A stretch of 64,000 nucleotides of DNA from Buttiauxella sp. B2 (GCF_006376615.1 NZ_VEXQ01000006.1:173866-237865), one strand, 5' to 3'. Shown: positions 1-10,794, counted from the stretch's first letter. Program-made: numbers and translations. The notes: generated from the letters alone by a model not told the origin.

Positions 1-797
1 GACAGATGCGGCATCATCAGGCCAATAAAAGCGATTGGCCCAACGGCTGCCGTGGCGCTTCCACACAGCAATGTAATGGATATCAAGCCCAGTAATTGGG
101 TGCGAGCAACTTTACTGCCAAGTGCTGTGGCGGTATCGGTACCCATGCTCAGGCTATTAAGCGAGCGACTGATAAATAACGCAATTACGCAGCCTGCAAG
201 CACTGGCAGCACAATAATTTTTAATGTCGAAAGGGTGCGAATATCAAGCGTTCCGGCTTGCCAGAAGCGTAGTTGGTCGTACACCACCGGGTTCAGAAGC
301 GAGATACCGTTGCTCAAACCTTCAAGTACCGCGCCAAGTGCCACGCCCGCCAGGGTTAATCGGACAGGGCTTAGTTGCCCTCCGCCCTGACTGCCAGTAA
401 ACGCCACCACTAATGCAGCGAATAGTGCGCCAGAAAACGCCAGGCCAAGCAGTGCGAGTGGTGAGGAAAGACTCCAGACTGCGGCACCCAACACAATGGC
501 GAAACTGGCTCCGGCATTAACGCCAAGCAGGCCAGGGTCGGCGAGTGGGTTACGAGTCAGGGTTTGCATCAGCGCACCAGCAAGGCCAAGTGCGCCTCCG
601 GCGAGAATACCTGCCAATGTGCGCGGTAAACGTGCATCAAGTACGATAGTGCAATCCGCACTTTTACACTGGCCGCTAAGTGCCTCCATAACGACTTCAA
701 CAGGCAGTGATTTTGCGCCTAACAGCAAACTGAGTGTTGCCATTAAAAGCAGCAAGAAAAACAGGATAAGCAGAACGGATAGCCGAGAAGCCGACAT
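1..797 (-). CDS. fepD: FepD, ferric enterobactin ABC permease (3' end outside window)
   Basis: Inner-membrane permease subunit of the ferric-enterobactin importer FepBCDG. The reverse strand is open from an ATG at 797 to the left edge, giving the first 265 residues of a protein that is about 335 in the family. The N-terminus MSASRLSVLLILFFLLLLMA is a membrane segment. It is followed by the FecCD-family region DARLPRTLAGILAGGALGLA and NPLADPGLLGVNAGASFAI, and the visible part ends at GPIAFIGLMMPHL, typical of this family. It is divergent from entS across a 125-bp region that holds a Fur box, as in E. coli. fepG and fepC should follow beyond the edge. The identification is firm; only the truncation by the window limits it. 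Confidence 0.93.
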   Translation of the reverse strand, partial: MSASRLSVLLILFFLLLLMATLSLLLGAKSLPVEVVMEALSGQCKSADCTIVLDARLPRTLAGILAGGALGLAGALMQTLTRNPLADPGLLGVNAGASFAIVLGAAVWSLSSPLALLGLAFSGALFAALVVAFTGSQGGGQLSPVRLTLAGVALGAVLEGLSNGISLLNPVVYDQLRFWQAGTLDIRTLSTLKIIVLPVLAGCVIALFISRSLNSLSMGTDTATALGSKVARTQLLGLISITLLCGSATAAVGPIAFIGLMMPHL

Positions 798-833
798 ATT
801 GTTACCTGATACAAATTCCATGTAAAATTTAAT

Positions 834-852
834 GATAGTTATTATCATTATC
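834..852. promoter_or_regulatory. Fur box between fepD and entS
   Basis: GATAGTTATTATCATTATC matches the 19-bp Fur consensus GATAATGATAATCATTATC at 16 of 19 positions. It lies midway between the divergent fepD and entS starts, so iron-loaded Fur should repress both directions, as in E. coli. Confidence 0.85.
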
Positions 853-922
853 ACTCTTATTTGTTTATGTTAGCATGAGCCGCCTCGCACCCGGAAAGAA
901 AAATTCGTTTTAAGGCCATGTA

Positions 923-2179
923 ATGAACCGCAATTCTTTGCTGCTAAATCTCAGTTTACTCAAGACTCATCCCGCTTTTCGCGCCGTTTTCCTTGCCCGT
1001 TTTATCTCCATTTTATCTTTGGGGTTACTCGGTGTTGCGGTGCCAGTACAAATTCAGATGCTTACGGGTTCCTCACTGCAAGTGGGTTTAGCGGTGACGT
1101 TGACCGGCAGCGCGATGTTTATCGGTTTGATGATGGGCGGGGTGCTGGCAGACAGGCACGAGCGTCGCCGTCTTATCTTGCTGGCGCGTTCTACCTGCGG
1201 AGTAGGTTTTATTGGCCTGACAATTAATGCTGCTTTGCCGGAACCTTCGCTAGCCGCGATTTATCTGCTTGGCGTGTGGGATGGCTTCTTTGGTGCGCTC
1301 GGCGTCACAGCACTTCTCGCCGCAACACCTGCGTTGGTCGGGCGCGAGAATTTAATGCAGGCAAGTGCGATTACTATGCTCACTGTGCATCTCGGCTCAG
1401 TGATATCGCCAATGATAGGCGGGATGTTGCTGGCATCGGGCGGTGTAGTGTGGAACTACGCGCTGGCCTCAATCGGCACCTTCATTACTTTACTTCCATT
1501 GCTGAGTTTGCCGAAACTGGCACCACCGCCACAAGCGCGTGAAAACCCACTGCTTTCTTTGTGGAACGGGCTACGCTTCCTGGTCGGTCATCCGATTATC
1601 GGTGGCATTGCGTTAGTCGGTGCGTTACTGACGATGGCGAGTGCGGTGCGTGTTCTCTATCCGGCTTTAGCCGGGCACTGGCACATGAGTGCGGCGCAAA
1701 TCGGTCTGATGTATGCCGCGGTTCCTCTGGGTGCTGCTATTGGTGCATTAACCAGTGGACGCATCGCTCATCATGCGCGTCCAGGCATGATTATGCTGGT
1801 GAGTGGTGTCGTGTCGTTTATCTCTATTGGGGTTTTCAGTTTGATGCCCTTCTGGGGATTTGGGCTTGCTTGCCTTGCGCTGTTTGGCTATCTCAGTGCA
1901 ATCAGTTCTTTGCTGCAATACACCTTAATTCAGACGCTTACACCAGACGGTATGCTAGGCCGTATTAATGGATTATGGACGGCGCAAAACGTGACTGGAG
2001 ATGCGATTGGAGCCGCGATTTTAGGCGCGATGACGGTGGCGTTAACGCCCGTTGCGGCGGCGAGCTCCGGTGGTTTTGCGTTGACGTTATGCGGGATTGT
2101 GCTGGCGGTTGTTCTGGTGCAATTACGACGTTATCAGCAAGCCGCTCCGGCGCAAACCGAAGCAGCTACGGCTAAGTAA
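923..2179 (+). CDS. entS: EntS, enterobactin exporter (MFS)
   Basis: Major facilitator superfamily exporter that moves enterobactin from cytoplasm to periplasm. It has 418 residues against about 416 in E. coli. The N-terminus ([20 protein letters not shown]) and the stretch [17 protein letters not shown] are close to E. coli EntS. Twelve hydrophobic segments are apparent, with the MFS loop motif [13 protein letters not shown] after the second. The ATG at 923 matches the family start. Its stop codon abuts the fepB stop with no gap, so the two genes are exactly tail to tail. Iron regulation is expected from the Fur box at 834-852. Confidence 0.95.
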   Translation: MNRNSLLLNLSLLKTHPAFRAVFLARFISILSLGLLGVAVPVQIQMLTGSSLQVGLAVTLTGSAMFIGLMMGGVLADRHERRRLILLARSTCGVGFIGLTINAALPEPSLAAIYLLGVWDGFFGALGVTALLAATPALVGRENLMQASAITMLTVHLGSVISPMIGGMLLASGGVVWNYALASIGTFITLLPLLSLPKLAPPPQARENPLLSLWNGLRFLVGHPIIGGIALVGALLTMASAVRVLYPALAGHWHMSAAQIGLMYAAVPLGAAIGALTSGRIAHHARPGMIMLVSGVVSFISIGVFSLMPFWGFGLACLALFGYLSAISSLLQYTLIQTLTPDGMLGRINGLWTAQNVTGDAIGAAILGAMTVALTPVAAASSGGFALTLCGIVLAVVLVQLRRYQQAAPAQTEAATAK

Positions 2180-3124
2180 TCACTTGCTGGCAAATAACTT
2201 GCTCATGCGATCAAGTATTTGAGTGGCACTGTAATAATCCAGACGGAATGTTTCTGTGCCCAGCGCGTAAACCTGTTCTTTCTGCACCGCAGGAATATGC
2301 GAGAGCAGCGGGTTGGTTTTAAGCAAGGTGGCGTCTTTCTCGTCGCTGGCAAACAGGAACAGACTCTCGCCATTCAAACCAGTCGCAAGGTTTTCACCAC
2401 CCAGTTGCACGATATCGTGACGTTTTCCCATGCTTTGGAGGGCCGGAAGCGACGCAGGTAGAGCCGATAACGTGAAGCCAAGCTGTTGGAGTAATTTCCC
2501 TTGCGCGGATTCCGACGTCCAGAGGTTAGCCGAACGAGATGCCGGGGTGTAAACCAGCGCGGTAACAGGCTGCGGTGGCAATGTCATATGCATTTTGGCT
2601 TCACTCAGTTGCTTATCGAAGCTGGAAATTCTGTCGGCCGCTTGCTTTTCGTGGCCAGTAATTTTGCCGAGTTGAGTGAGTAATCCCTGCCAGCTTTTAT
2701 CGTCATAATTAATCACGAGCGTCGGTGCGATGGCGGATAACTGGTCATAAAGGGAGAGCGCGGAATCACCCCCGGTGGCGCTGACCAAAATAAGATCCGG
2801 CATTTGTGCCGCGACGGCTTCTGCGCTGGCTTCGCCAATATACAAGCGTTGTATGTTACGTGTTTTGGCCACATCACCCCATTGACGAAGGAATCCTTGC
2901 GAGTCCGCCATGCGGTTGCCCGGCGTCGTTGCGCCGCTCGCGACTATTGGTGCATCAATTGCCAGTAGCGAGCCGGTTAATGTCACGCTGGTTGAAACAA
3001 TCCTCTGCGGTGCCTGTTCAAGCGTGTGTGTACCACGGGTGTCAGTGATGGTTCGTGGCCAGTCGGCTGCATGGGCAAGGTTGCTCAGACATAAAAGGAT
3101 AACTGCGGAGAATCTGATTTTCAC
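2180..3124 (-). CDS. fepB: FepB, ferric enterobactin periplasmic binding protein
   Basis: Periplasmic binding protein that carries ferric enterobactin to FepDG. It has 314 residues (E. coli about 318). An N-terminal signal peptide [19 protein letters not shown] is followed by mature sequence starting [12 protein letters not shown]. The TroA-type fold is indicated by [20 protein letters not shown] and [10 protein letters not shown]. It is transcribed divergently from entC across about 200 bp containing a Fur box. The tail-to-tail junction with entS leaves no room for a terminator between the two stops, so transcripts from both sides may overlap. Confidence 0.94.
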   Translation of the reverse strand: MKIRFSAVILLCLSNLAHAADWPRTITDTRGTHTLEQAPQRIVSTSVTLTGSLLAIDAPIVASGATTPGNRMADSQGFLRQWGDVAKTRNIQRLYIGEASAEAVAAQMPDLILVSATGGDSALSLYDQLSAIAPTLVINYDDKSWQGLLTQLGKITGHEKQAADRISSFDKQLSEAKMHMTLPPQPVTALVYTPASRSANLWTSESAQGKLLQQLGFTLSALPASLPALQSMGKRHDIVQLGGENLATGLNGESLFLFASDEKDATLLKTNPLLSHIPAVQKEQVYALGTETFRLDYYSATQILDRMSKLFASK

Positions 3125-3277
3125 TCAATGACATCCTGTTGAAATTTGCGCGCAATGTTATGGTAATGCTTCTCATTTTCACTATTCTGCCATCCCGGCG
3201 CAAGTATGACGATTGTTAAAAAAAATTTGCCTTTGTTGACAGCGGGCGGGTTTCTCTTTAGGTTACGACTCCGAAAT

Positions 3278-3296
3278 ACAAATGATAATTATTATT
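3278..3296. promoter_or_regulatory. Fur box of the fepB-entC divergent promoter
   Basis: ACAAATGATAATTATTATT agrees with the Fur consensus at 14 of 19 positions and sits upstream of entC. A plausible sigma-70 promoter for entCEBAH lies just before it: TTGACA at 3236-3241, 17-bp spacer, and TAGGTT at 3259-3264. Fur bound here would block the start of transcription. Confidence 0.75.
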
Positions 3297-3328
3297 AATA
3301 TCCTTTATCATTTTTTAACGGAGGACGC

Positions 3329-4510
3329 ATGGAAACGTTACTGGCGCCGCAGTCACAAGAAAAACAGCTAACACATTGTGCAGATAGCTTTTTCTTTATG
3401 TCGCCTTACCGCAGTTTTTCGACAAATGGCTGCTTTGCTCGTCTGGATATCCCGGCGCTGGATGGCGCAAACCCCCATGGTCACTTGCAAACACAGCTTC
3501 GCGAAGCGTTTGAAAATGCCAAAAAGCATGGCATCGAGAAGCCCGTTGTTGTCGGCGCAATCCCGTTTGATCCCCGCAAACCATCAGCTTTGTTTATTCC
3601 TGAAAGCTCGCAGACGTTTTCTCGTGCGCAGCGCCAGGACGATGCCTGCCAATTTGTTACGGGGAAACCGCTAAACATTGCGGCGCGCAAAGCGATTCCA
3701 GAACAAGACAAATTTATGGAAATGGTAGCGCATGCCGCTGCCGCAACCGCGCTGCCGGATATCGACAAAGTGGTGCTCTCGCGCCTGATTGATATCGAAA
3801 CCGATGCGCCTGTTGATCTCGATGCGTTGCTCAATCGCCTGATTAGCCAAAACCCGACCAGCTATAACTTCCATGTTCCGTTGCCAGATGGCAGCTCGCT
3901 GGTGGGGGCAAGCCCGGAATTGCTGTTACGCAAATCCGGCAAGAATTTCAGCTCGTTACCGCTGGCAGGTTCAGCGCGACGCGACAAAGAAAATATCCCA
4001 CGTGATAGCGAAATTGGCGCGCAACTGCTGCGTTCAACCAAAGACCGTCATGAACACGGTCTGGTCACTCAGGCGATGCAAAGTGTATTGCAGCCGCACA
4101 GCCAGTATTTAACGCTTTCCGATACACCAGAACTGATTACGACCCCGACGTTATGGCACCTTGCCACGCCGATTTACGGGCAGATAAAAGACAGCCAGGA
4201 CAACGCGCTAACGCTAGCCTGCTTGCTGCATCCAACTCCTGCGTTAAGCGGCTTCCCACACGATGTCGCGCAAAAACTTATTGCCGAACTGGAACCGTTT
4301 GACCGCGAATTATTTGGCGGAATTGTCGGTTGGTGTGACGCCGAGGGTAACGGTGAGTGGGTTGTGACGATTCGTTGTGCCCGCGTGGGGGGCAAACAAG
4401 TGCGCTTGTTCGCAGGCGCGGGCATCGTACCAGCCTCATCACCGGAATCAGAATGGCGCGAAACCGGCGTAAAACTTTCCACCATGCTGCACGTATTCGG
4501 ACTCAATTAA
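3329..4510 (+). CDS. entC: EntC, isochorismate synthase
   Basis: Converts chorismate to isochorismate, the first step of 2,3-dihydroxybenzoate synthesis for enterobactin. It has 393 residues, close to the E. coli length of about 391. The chorismate-binding fold is shown by [18 protein letters not shown] in the middle and the C-terminal [19 protein letters not shown]. The ATG at 3329 has a GGAGG ribosome site eight bases upstream. It is first in the entCEBAH operon: its TAA is directly followed by the entE ATG with no gap, which suggests translational coupling. Fur regulation is inferred from the box at 3278-3296. Confidence 0.96.
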   Translation: METLLAPQSQEKQLTHCADSFFFMSPYRSFSTNGCFARLDIPALDGANPHGHLQTQLREAFENAKKHGIEKPVVVGAIPFDPRKPSALFIPESSQTFSRAQRQDDACQFVTGKPLNIAARKAIPEQDKFMEMVAHAAAATALPDIDKVVLSRLIDIETDAPVDLDALLNRLISQNPTSYNFHVPLPDGSSLVGASPELLLRKSGKNFSSLPLAGSARRDKENIPRDSEIGAQLLRSTKDRHEHGLVTQAMQSVLQPHSQYLTLSDTPELITTPTLWHLATPIYGQIKDSQDNALTLACLLHPTPALSGFPHDVAQKLIAELEPFDRELFGGIVGWCDAEGNGEWVVTIRCARVGGKQVRLFAGAGIVPASSPESEWRETGVKLSTMLHVFGLN

Positions 4511-6127
4511 ATGGCGATTCAATTCACTCGCTGGCCGGCGGATTTGGCCGCACGTTATCGTGAGAAAGGCTACTGGGCGGATTTACCGCTTACCGACATT
4601 CTTACTCGTCATGCAAAAAATGATGCACTTGCGCTGATTGATGGCGAGCGCCATTACAGCTACCGCGAACTGGAGCTAGCAGCCACTCGTCTGGCGTGCG
4701 CATTGCAGCGCCGTGGCCTGAGTTCCGGTGAAACAGCATTGGTTCAGCTTGGCAATGTGGCGGAACTGTACATCACGTTATTTGCGCTACTGAAAATTGG
4801 TGTCGCCCCAGTTAACGCGCTCTTTAGCCATCAACGTACCGAGATGGAAGCGTACGCAAAGCAAATCGAACCGGCGGTACTGATTGCCGATCGCAAACAC
4901 AACTTGTTCTCTCACGACGATTTTCTGGATGCGCTCTGCCAACAGAACCCGTCGCTGCGTATGGCGGTATTGCTAAATGAAAACGACCGCGAACGTTCGC
5001 TGAGCGCGTTTATCAACGAGTCGGAAGATAACTTTGTTGCCTGTCATTCGGCTGCTGATGAAGTTGCTTTTTTCCAGCTTTCTGGCGGCAGCACTGGCAC
5101 GCCAAAACTGATTCCGCGCACGCATAACGACTACTACTACAGCATTCGCCGCAGCGTAGAAATATGCCGCTTTGATGCCAACACGCGTTTCTTGTGCGCG
5201 ATTCCTGCGGCACATAACTACGCGCTGAGTTCACCAGGTTCGCTGGGTGTATTTTACGGCGGTGGCCGAGTGGTGCTGGCAAATGACCCGAGCGCCACGC
5301 TGTGCTTCCCACTTATCGAACGCCATCAAATTAATGCTACCGCACTGGTGCCACCGGCTGTCAGCCTTTGGCTACAGGCAATTAGCGAGTGGGGCAGCAA
5401 TCAATCCCTTGAATCTTTAGAGCTGTTACAGGTTGGCGGCGCGCGTTTGAGCGAAGCTCTGGCTGCACGAATTCCCGCGGAAATTGGTTGCCAACTACAG
5501 CAAGTATTCGGCATGGCTGAAGGGCTGGTGAACTACACACGCCTTGATGATGACAACGACCATATCTTCAAAACCCAAGGCAAACCGATGTGCCCGGACG
5601 ATGAGGTTTGGGTAGCTGATGAAAACGGTAATCCGATGCCAGCGGGGGTAGTGGGCCGCCTGATGACGCGCGGGCCATACACCTTCCGAGGCTATTACCG
5701 CAGCCCGGAACACAATGCCAGCGCCTTTGATGCCAACGGTTTTTACTGTTCCGGCGATCTGATTTCTATTGCCGAAGATGGTTACATCACGGTTCAGGGG
5801 CGCGAAAAAGATCAGATCAATCGTGGTGGGGAAAAGATTGCCGCCGAAGAGATAGAAAACCTGTTGCTGCGCCATGAAGAGATTATTCACGCAGCACTCG
5901 TCTCGATGGAAGACAGCCTGCTGGGTGAGAAAAGCTGCGCATTTATTGTTGGCAGCCGCCCGTTCCGCGCAGTGGAAGTTCGTCGCTATTTGCGTGAATT
6001 GGGTATTGCAGATTTTAAGCTGCCGGATCGTATCGAAATTGTTGGAAGTCTGCCGCTTACCGCTGTAGGCAAAGTAGACAAAAAACGTTTGCGCCAGTTG
6101 ATTGCTGATAAGCAACTGGCTTCTTGA
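4511..6127 (+). CDS. entE: EntE, 2,3-dihydroxybenzoate-AMP ligase
   Basis: Adenylates 2,3-dihydroxybenzoate and loads it onto the carrier domain of EntB. It has 538 residues (E. coli about 536). The ANL-family P-loop-like motif [20 protein letters not shown] starts near residue 191. The region [13 protein letters not shown] supplies the aryl-acid pocket, YCSGDLIS is the hinge, and the catalytic C-terminal lysine is in [12 protein letters not shown]. The ATG follows the entC stop without a gap. The downstream entB ATG lies 14 bases after the stop. Confidence 0.96.
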   Translation: MAIQFTRWPADLAARYREKGYWADLPLTDILTRHAKNDALALIDGERHYSYRELELAATRLACALQRRGLSSGETALVQLGNVAELYITLFALLKIGVAPVNALFSHQRTEMEAYAKQIEPAVLIADRKHNLFSHDDFLDALCQQNPSLRMAVLLNENDRERSLSAFINESEDNFVACHSAADEVAFFQLSGGSTGTPKLIPRTHNDYYYSIRRSVEICRFDANTRFLCAIPAAHNYALSSPGSLGVFYGGGRVVLANDPSATLCFPLIERHQINATALVPPAVSLWLQAISEWGSNQSLESLELLQVGGARLSEALAARIPAEIGCQLQQVFGMAEGLVNYTRLDDDNDHIFKTQGKPMCPDDEVWVADENGNPMPAGVVGRLMTRGPYTFRGYYRSPEHNASAFDANGFYCSGDLISIAEDGYITVQGREKDQINRGGEKIAAEEIENLLLRHEEIIHAALVSMEDSLLGEKSCAFIVGSRPFRAVEVRRYLRELGIADFKLPDRIEIVGSLPLTAVGKVDKKRLRQLIADKQLAS

Positions 6128-6141
6128 TTGACGGAGAAATT

Positions 6142-7002
6142 ATGGCTATCCCAAAACTGAACGCGTACACCTTACCGACGGCTGCCGACATCCCAGAAAA
6201 TAAAGTGAGCTGGGCGTTTGAACCTGAACGTGCGGCGCTGCTGATTCATGATATGCAGGAATATTTCATTGATTTCTGGGGTGATGATTGCCCGATGATC
6301 CAACAGGTTATCGCCAACATTGCTGCCCTGCGTCAGTACTGCAAACTGCACAATATCCCAGTCTATTACACTGCACAGCCTAATGCTCAGAGCGATGAAG
6401 ACCGTGCATTGCTAAACGACATGTGGGGACCTGGCTTAAACAAACACCCTGAGCGCCAGAAAGTAGTGGCTGAACTTGTGCCTGATGAACACGACACGGT
6501 TTTGACTAAATGGCGTTACAGCGCGTTTATCCGCTCGCCGCTGGAACAAGCTTTGAAAGAAACTGGCCGTAACCAACTGATTATCTGCGGTGTGTATGCC
6601 CACATCGGTTGTATGACGACGGCAACTGACGCGTTTATGCGTGATATCAAACCGTTTATGGTGGCCGACTCACTGGCAGATTTCAGCCGTGAAGAACATA
6701 TGATGGCGCTGAAATACACCGCCGGTCGTTCAGGGCGCGTGGTAATGACTCGTGATTTGCTACCTGAAATTGCGCCGCAAAACAAACAGCAACTGCGTGA
6801 AGTAGTGCTGCCATTGCTTGATGAATCCGATATTCCGGAAGACGATGAAAATTTGATTGATTACGGCCTTGATTCGGTTCGTATGATGGCGCTTGCAGCA
6901 CGCTGGCGCAAAATCCACACTGATATCGACTTCGTGATGCTGGCGAAAAACCCGACCATCGATGCATGGTGGACGGTGCTGTCACGGGTACCACAAGCAT
7001 GA
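6142..7002 (+). CDS. entB: EntB, isochorismatase / aryl carrier protein
   Basis: Bifunctional. The N-terminal isochorismatase (about residues 1-210) makes 2,3-dihydro-2,3-dihydroxybenzoate. The C-terminal aryl carrier domain holds the activated acid for EntF. It has 286 residues (E. coli 285). The isochorismatase motif LLIHDMQEYFIDFW and ICGVYAHIGCMTTATDAF are visible; the phosphopantetheine serine lies in DYGLDSVRMM near residue 246. I start at the ATG at 6142 (MAIPKLNAY), preceded by GGAG, rather than the in-frame ATG at 6124, because it fits the family. The stop overlaps the entA start as ATGA. Confidence 0.95.
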   Translation: MAIPKLNAYTLPTAADIPENKVSWAFEPERAALLIHDMQEYFIDFWGDDCPMIQQVIANIAALRQYCKLHNIPVYYTAQPNAQSDEDRALLNDMWGPGLNKHPERQKVVAELVPDEHDTVLTKWRYSAFIRSPLEQALKETGRNQLIICGVYAHIGCMTTATDAFMRDIKPFMVADSLADFSREEHMMALKYTAGRSGRVVMTRDLLPEIAPQNKQQLREVVLPLLDESDIPEDDENLIDYGLDSVRMMALAARWRKIHTDIDFVMLAKNPTIDAWWTVLSRVPQA

Positions 7003-7751
7003 ACATCGACTTTAGCGGCAAACGTGTCTGGGTGACGGGGGCGGGCAAAGGCATTGGCTATCATACTGCGCGGCTATTTAGCGAAGCTGGCGCGAAGGTG
7101 ACGGGTTTCGATGTGGCGTTCCCGCTCGATGATTATCCCTATGCCACAGAAATGCTGAATGTCGCGGATACCGACCAGGTTGCCAGTGTTTGCCAACGTC
7201 TTCTGAGCGATGAGCCGCAACTGGATGTGCTGGTCAATGCGGCGGGTATTTTGCGTATGGGTGCAACGGATGCGTTAGCGCTGCAAGACTGGCAGGACAC
7301 CTTTGCCGTCAACGTTGGCGGCGCGTTCAATATGTTTCGCGTCGTCATACCGCGAATGCGCGAGCAGCGTAGCGGGGCGATTGTGACGGTTGCCTCTGAC
7401 GCCGCTCACACGCCGCGCACCGGCATGTCTGCTTATGGCGCTTCGAAAGCGGCGCTAAAAAACCTTTCTCTGACGGTTGGTCTGGAACTGGCACCGTTCG
7501 GCGTGCGCTGTAACGTGGTGTCGCCAGGCTCGACCGATACCGATATGCAACGTACGTTGTGGACATCACCAGATGCCGAACAGCAACGCATCAAGGGTTT
7601 CCCTGAACAATTCAAACTGGGCATTCCGTTGGGCAAAATTGCCCGTCCACATGAAATCGCCAGCACCATTATGTTTCTCGCCTCACAACATGCCAGCCAC
7701 ATCACCTTGCAGGATATTGTGATTGATGGCGGCGCAACGCTGGGAGCTTGA
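6999..7751 (+). CDS. entA: EntA, 2,3-dihydro-2,3-dihydroxybenzoate dehydrogenase
   Basis: NAD-dependent short-chain dehydrogenase that oxidises the EntB product to 2,3-dihydroxybenzoate. It has 250 residues (E. coli 248). The cofactor motif TGAGKGIG lies near the N-terminus, NAAG in the middle, and the catalytic Tyr-Lys pair in SAYGASKAALK. I chose the ATG at 6999 (MNIDFSGKRVWVTG), which overlaps the entB stop; the longer in-frame start at 6966 lies inside entB and adds residues not seen in the family. entH follows directly. Confidence 0.95.
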   Translation: MNIDFSGKRVWVTGAGKGIGYHTARLFSEAGAKVTGFDVAFPLDDYPYATEMLNVADTDQVASVCQRLLSDEPQLDVLVNAAGILRMGATDALALQDWQDTFAVNVGGAFNMFRVVIPRMREQRSGAIVTVASDAAHTPRTGMSAYGASKAALKNLSLTVGLELAPFGVRCNVVSPGSTDTDMQRTLWTSPDAEQQRIKGFPEQFKLGIPLGKIARPHEIASTIMFLASQHASHITLQDIVIDGGATLGA

Positions 7752-8168
7752 ATGAGTATCTGGAAACGGCAGCTAACGCTTGATGAGCTAAACCGCACCA
7801 GCGTGGGAACCCTGGTTGAACACCTCGGCATTATTTACACGCGCATTGACGACGAAAGTCTTGAAGCGCAAATGCCGGTCGATAACCGCACTCAGCAGCC
7901 GTTTGGTTTGCTGCATGGCGGCGCATCGGTGGTGCTGGCGGAAACGCTGGGGTCGATGGCGGGTTTTTTGACAACGACGCAAGGGCAGTGCGTGGTGGGA
8001 ACTGAGATTAATGCCAGTCATCATCGCGCGGTGGCGTCAGGTATGGTGCGTGGCGTATGCAAACCATTGCATCTTGGTAAGACTTCCCAGGTTTGGGAAA
8101 TTGCCATTTTTGATGCCCGTGATAAACGTTGTTGCACCAGCCGTTTGACGACGGCGACGCTGGGATAA
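7752..8168 (+). CDS. entH: EntH, proofreading thioesterase of enterobactin synthesis
   Basis: Hotdog-fold thioesterase (formerly YbdB) that removes wrongly loaded acyl groups from the EntB carrier domain. It has 138 residues (E. coli 137). The motif [20 protein letters not shown] carries the family's active-site glutamate and the LHGG loop. The ATG follows the entA stop directly, making it the last gene of entCEBAH. A modest hairpin follows at 8175-8201. Confidence 0.94.
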   Translation: MSIWKRQLTLDELNRTSVGTLVEHLGIIYTRIDDESLEAQMPVDNRTQQPFGLLHGGASVVLAETLGSMAGFLTTTQGQCVVGTEINASHHRAVASGMVRGVCKPLHLGKTSQVWEIAIFDARDKRCCTSRLTTATLG

Positions 8169-8174
8169 TAATTG

Positions 8175-8201
8175 GTGGTGGGGGCTTTGCTTCTCCACCA
8201 C
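8175..8201 (+). terminator. Possible terminator after entH
   Basis: GTGGTGG pairs with CCACCAC across a 13-base loop, just after the entH stop. No clear T-run follows, so termination may be weak and read-through into cstA is possible. Confidence 0.4.
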
Positions 8202-8406
8202 TCGACGCTTATTTGCCCTTACTCTCTCAAATATTGCAACTCTGTTGCCCTGCATTTTCCTCGCAAAGTGATCCCCTTAACAAGCTGATGTAAAGACCTG
8301 GTCAAACCACTGTATTATAACGTTTCAATATTGTTAAATCCGCGTGCTTGTTCTAGAACAAAACGGTAATACCGTCTACCTCTGGCTCTACACATGGAAA
8401 ACAAAT

Positions 8407-10512
8407 ATGAATAATCCAGGGAAACACCTCATATGGGCTGTGCTTGCACTGATAGGTGCATTCGCGCTCGGCTACATCGCACTCAATCGTGGTGAACAGA
8501 TAAACGCATTGTGGATTGTGGTTGCTTCAATCTGCGTTTACCTCATCGCTTATCGTTACTACGGCCTGTTTATCGCTAAACGAGTCTTAACTGTTGATGC
8601 CACTCGTATGACGCCAGCTGTGCGCCATAACGACGGGCTTGATTACGTTCCAACCGACAAAAAAGTGTTGTTCGGCCACCATTTTGCTGCCATTGCTGGT
8701 GCGGGGCCGCTCGTTGGGCCAGTACTTGCCGCGCAGATGGGTTATTTGCCGGGTATGCTCTGGCTGCTGGCGGGTGTGGTGTTGGCCGGCGCGGTACAAG
8801 ATTTTATGGTGTTGTTTGTCTCAACCCGTCGTGACGGGCGTTCGCTGGGTGAACTGGTGAAAGAAGAGATGGGCAACACGGCTGGCGTTATTGCGCTGGT
8901 GGCCTGCTTTATGATCATGGTTATCATCCTTGCGGTGCTGGCGATGATTGTGGTGAAAGCGTTGACCCACAGCCCGTGGGGCACGTACACCGTGGCGTTT
9001 ACCATTCCGCTGGCGCTGTTTATGGGTGTGTACATTCGCTATTTACGTCCGGGACGCATTGGTGAAGTGTCGGTCATTGGTCTCGTAATGCTTATTTTCG
9101 CCATTATCTCTGGCGGTTGGGTCGCGGAAAGCCCGACCTGGGCTCCGTACTTTGACTACACCGGCGTGCAACTGACGTGGATGCTGGTGGGCTACGGATT
9201 TGTCGCCGCTGTATTGCCAGTCTGGCTGCTGCTGGCGCCGCGTGATTACCTCTCAACCTTCCTGAAAATCGGTACCATTATCGGGCTGGCGATCGGCATT
9301 TTGATCATGCGTCCAACGCTTCAGATGCCATCTTTGACTAAATTCATTGACGGTACTGGCCCGGTCTGGACGGGTGACTTGTTCCCGTTCTTGTTTATTA
9401 CTATCGCTTGCGGCGCGGTTTCTGGTTTCCACGCGCTGATCGCCTCAGGCACCACACCAAAAATGCTGGCTAACGAAAACCAGGCTTGCTTCATCGGTTA
9501 CGGTGGCATGTTGATGGAGTCGTTTGTGGCGATTATGGCGCTGGTTGCGGCCTGTGTTATCGACCCAGGCGTGTACTTCGCAATGAATAGCCCGATGGCC
9601 GTTCTGGCTCCGGCTGGCACCACCGACATTGTGGTATCTGCGGCAAGTGTGGTCAGCAGTTGGGGTTTCCATATCACTCCTGATACGTTGACCAATATTG
9701 CTAACGAAGTGGGCGAGCAAAGCATTATCTCGCGTGCGGGTGGCGCACCAACGCTTGCAGTCGGGATGGCGTACATTCTGCATGGCGCGCTTGGCGGCCT
9801 GATGGATGTCTCGTTCTGGTATCACTTTGCTATTTTGTTCGAAGCATTGTTCATTCTGACGGCGGTTGATGCCGGTACGCGTGCTGCACGCTTCATGCTG
9901 CAAGATTTGCTGGGCGTTATTTCACCTGGGCTTAAACGTACCGATTCGCTACCTGCGAACTTACTGGCAACCGCACTTTGCGTCATGGCGTGGGGTTACT
10001 TCCTCCACCAGGGCGTTGTCGACCCACTTGGCGGTATCAACACCTTGTGGCCACTGTTTGGTATCGCCAACCAGATGCTGGCAGGTATGGCTCTGATGCT
10101 GTGCGCGGTCGTATTGTTTAAGATGAAGAGACAAAAATACGCGTGGGTGGCCTTGGTGCCAACCGCATGGTTGCTGTTCTGTACCCTGACTGCTGGCTGG
10201 CAAAAAGCCTTTAGCCCAGATACTAAAGTGGGTTTCCTGGCTATCGCTAACAAGTTCCAGGCGATGATCGACAGCGGCAATATCCCGGCGCAATACACCG
10301 AGTCACAGCTTTCTCAACTGGTGTTTAACAACCGTCTGGATGCTGGACTGACTATCTTCTTCATGGTGGTTGTAGTGGTGATTGGCCTGTTCGCCATTAA
10401 AACAGCGCGACAGGCGTTGAAATCTGACAATCCAACCGCGAAGGAAACTCCTTACGAGAAGATGCCAGAAGACGTTGAACAGATTGTTGCGCAGGCTAAG
10501 AGCGCGCACTAA
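8407..10512 (+). CDS. cstA: CstA, carbon-starvation pyruvate/peptide transporter
   Basis: Multi-span inner-membrane transporter of the CstA family, tied in E. coli to pyruvate and peptide uptake in carbon starvation. From the ATG at 8407 it has 701 residues, the same as E. coli. An in-frame start at 8344 exists, but its 21 extra residues are not in the family. Conserved stretches include DYVPTDKKVLFGHHFAAIAG, GAVQDFMVLFVSTRRDGRS and NTLWPLFGIANQMLAGMAL. As in E. coli it follows entH. A strong hairpin separates it from ybdD. Confidence 0.95.
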   Translation: MNNPGKHLIWAVLALIGAFALGYIALNRGEQINALWIVVASICVYLIAYRYYGLFIAKRVLTVDATRMTPAVRHNDGLDYVPTDKKVLFGHHFAAIAGAGPLVGPVLAAQMGYLPGMLWLLAGVVLAGAVQDFMVLFVSTRRDGRSLGELVKEEMGNTAGVIALVACFMIMVIILAVLAMIVVKALTHSPWGTYTVAFTIPLALFMGVYIRYLRPGRIGEVSVIGLVMLIFAIISGGWVAESPTWAPYFDYTGVQLTWMLVGYGFVAAVLPVWLLLAPRDYLSTFLKIGTIIGLAIGILIMRPTLQMPSLTKFIDGTGPVWTGDLFPFLFITIACGAVSGFHALIASGTTPKMLANENQACFIGYGGMLMESFVAIMALVAACVIDPGVYFAMNSPMAVLAPAGTTDIVVSAASVVSSWGFHITPDTLTNIANEVGEQSIISRAGGAPTLAVGMAYILHGALGGLMDVSFWYHFAILFEALFILTAVDAGTRAARFMLQDLLGVISPGLKRTDSLPANLLATALCVMAWGYFLHQGVVDPLGGINTLWPLFGIANQMLAGMALMLCAVVLFKMKRQKYAWVALVPTAWLLFCTLTAGWQKAFSPDTKVGFLAIANKFQAMIDSGNIPAQYTESQLSQLVFNNRLDAGLTIFFMVVVVVIGLFAIKTARQALKSDNPTAKETPYEKMPEDVEQIVAQAKSAH

Positions 10513-10532
10513 TCGGTCACTTTTCCTCACCT

Positions 10533-10556
10533 GGCCCTCTCCAGAAGGAGAGGGCC
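10533..10556. repeat. CCCTCTCC-type intergenic hairpin, copy 1
   Basis: GGCCCTCTCC, loop AGAA, GGAGAGGGCC: a perfect 10-bp stem between cstA and ybdD. It belongs to the dispersed hairpin family also seen at 20816, 39451, 51506 and 51961. It could weaken expression of ybdD and the GTPase relative to cstA. Confidence 0.8.
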
Positions 10557-10581
10557 ACTGGATTTAACCACGGGAGGCTCT

Positions 10582-10779
10582 ATGTTCGACACCCTCGCCA
10601 AAGCCGGTAAATACCTCGGTCAGGCCGCTAAATTGATGGTTGGCGTACCGGATTACGACAACTACGTGCAGCACATACGGCTGACTCATCCAGAACAGAC
10701 GCCTATGACATACGAAGAGTTTTTCCGCGAGCGTCAGGATGCGCGCTATGGTGGAAAGGGCGGCGCTCGCTGCTGCTAA
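10582..10779 (+). CDS. ybdD: YbdD, small CstA-associated protein
   Basis: Small YbdD/YjiX-family protein (DUF466) of 65 residues, the usual partner of CstA-type transporters. It contains [20 protein letters not shown] and a Cys-rich end GGKGGARCC, typical of the family. The ATG at 10582 has GGAGG seven bases upstream. The exact role is not known to me; small partners of this type are thought to support the transporter. A CobW-type GTPase gene follows 15 bases later, as in the paralogous btsT-yjiX-yjiA arrangement of E. coli. Confidence 0.92.
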   Translation: MFDTLAKAGKYLGQAAKLMVGVPDYDNYVQHIRLTHPEQTPMTYEEFFRERQDARYGGKGGARCC

Positions 10780-10794
10780 CCTAAGGAATCTGAC

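Noticed and set aside
5495..6115. 206-codon reverse-strand ORF inside entE
   Set aside because: Shadow of a conserved gene; no ribosome site or family resemblance.
8261..8300. CRP site upstream of cstA
   Set aside because: Expected from E. coli, but I found no convincing TGTGA-N6-TCACA match here.
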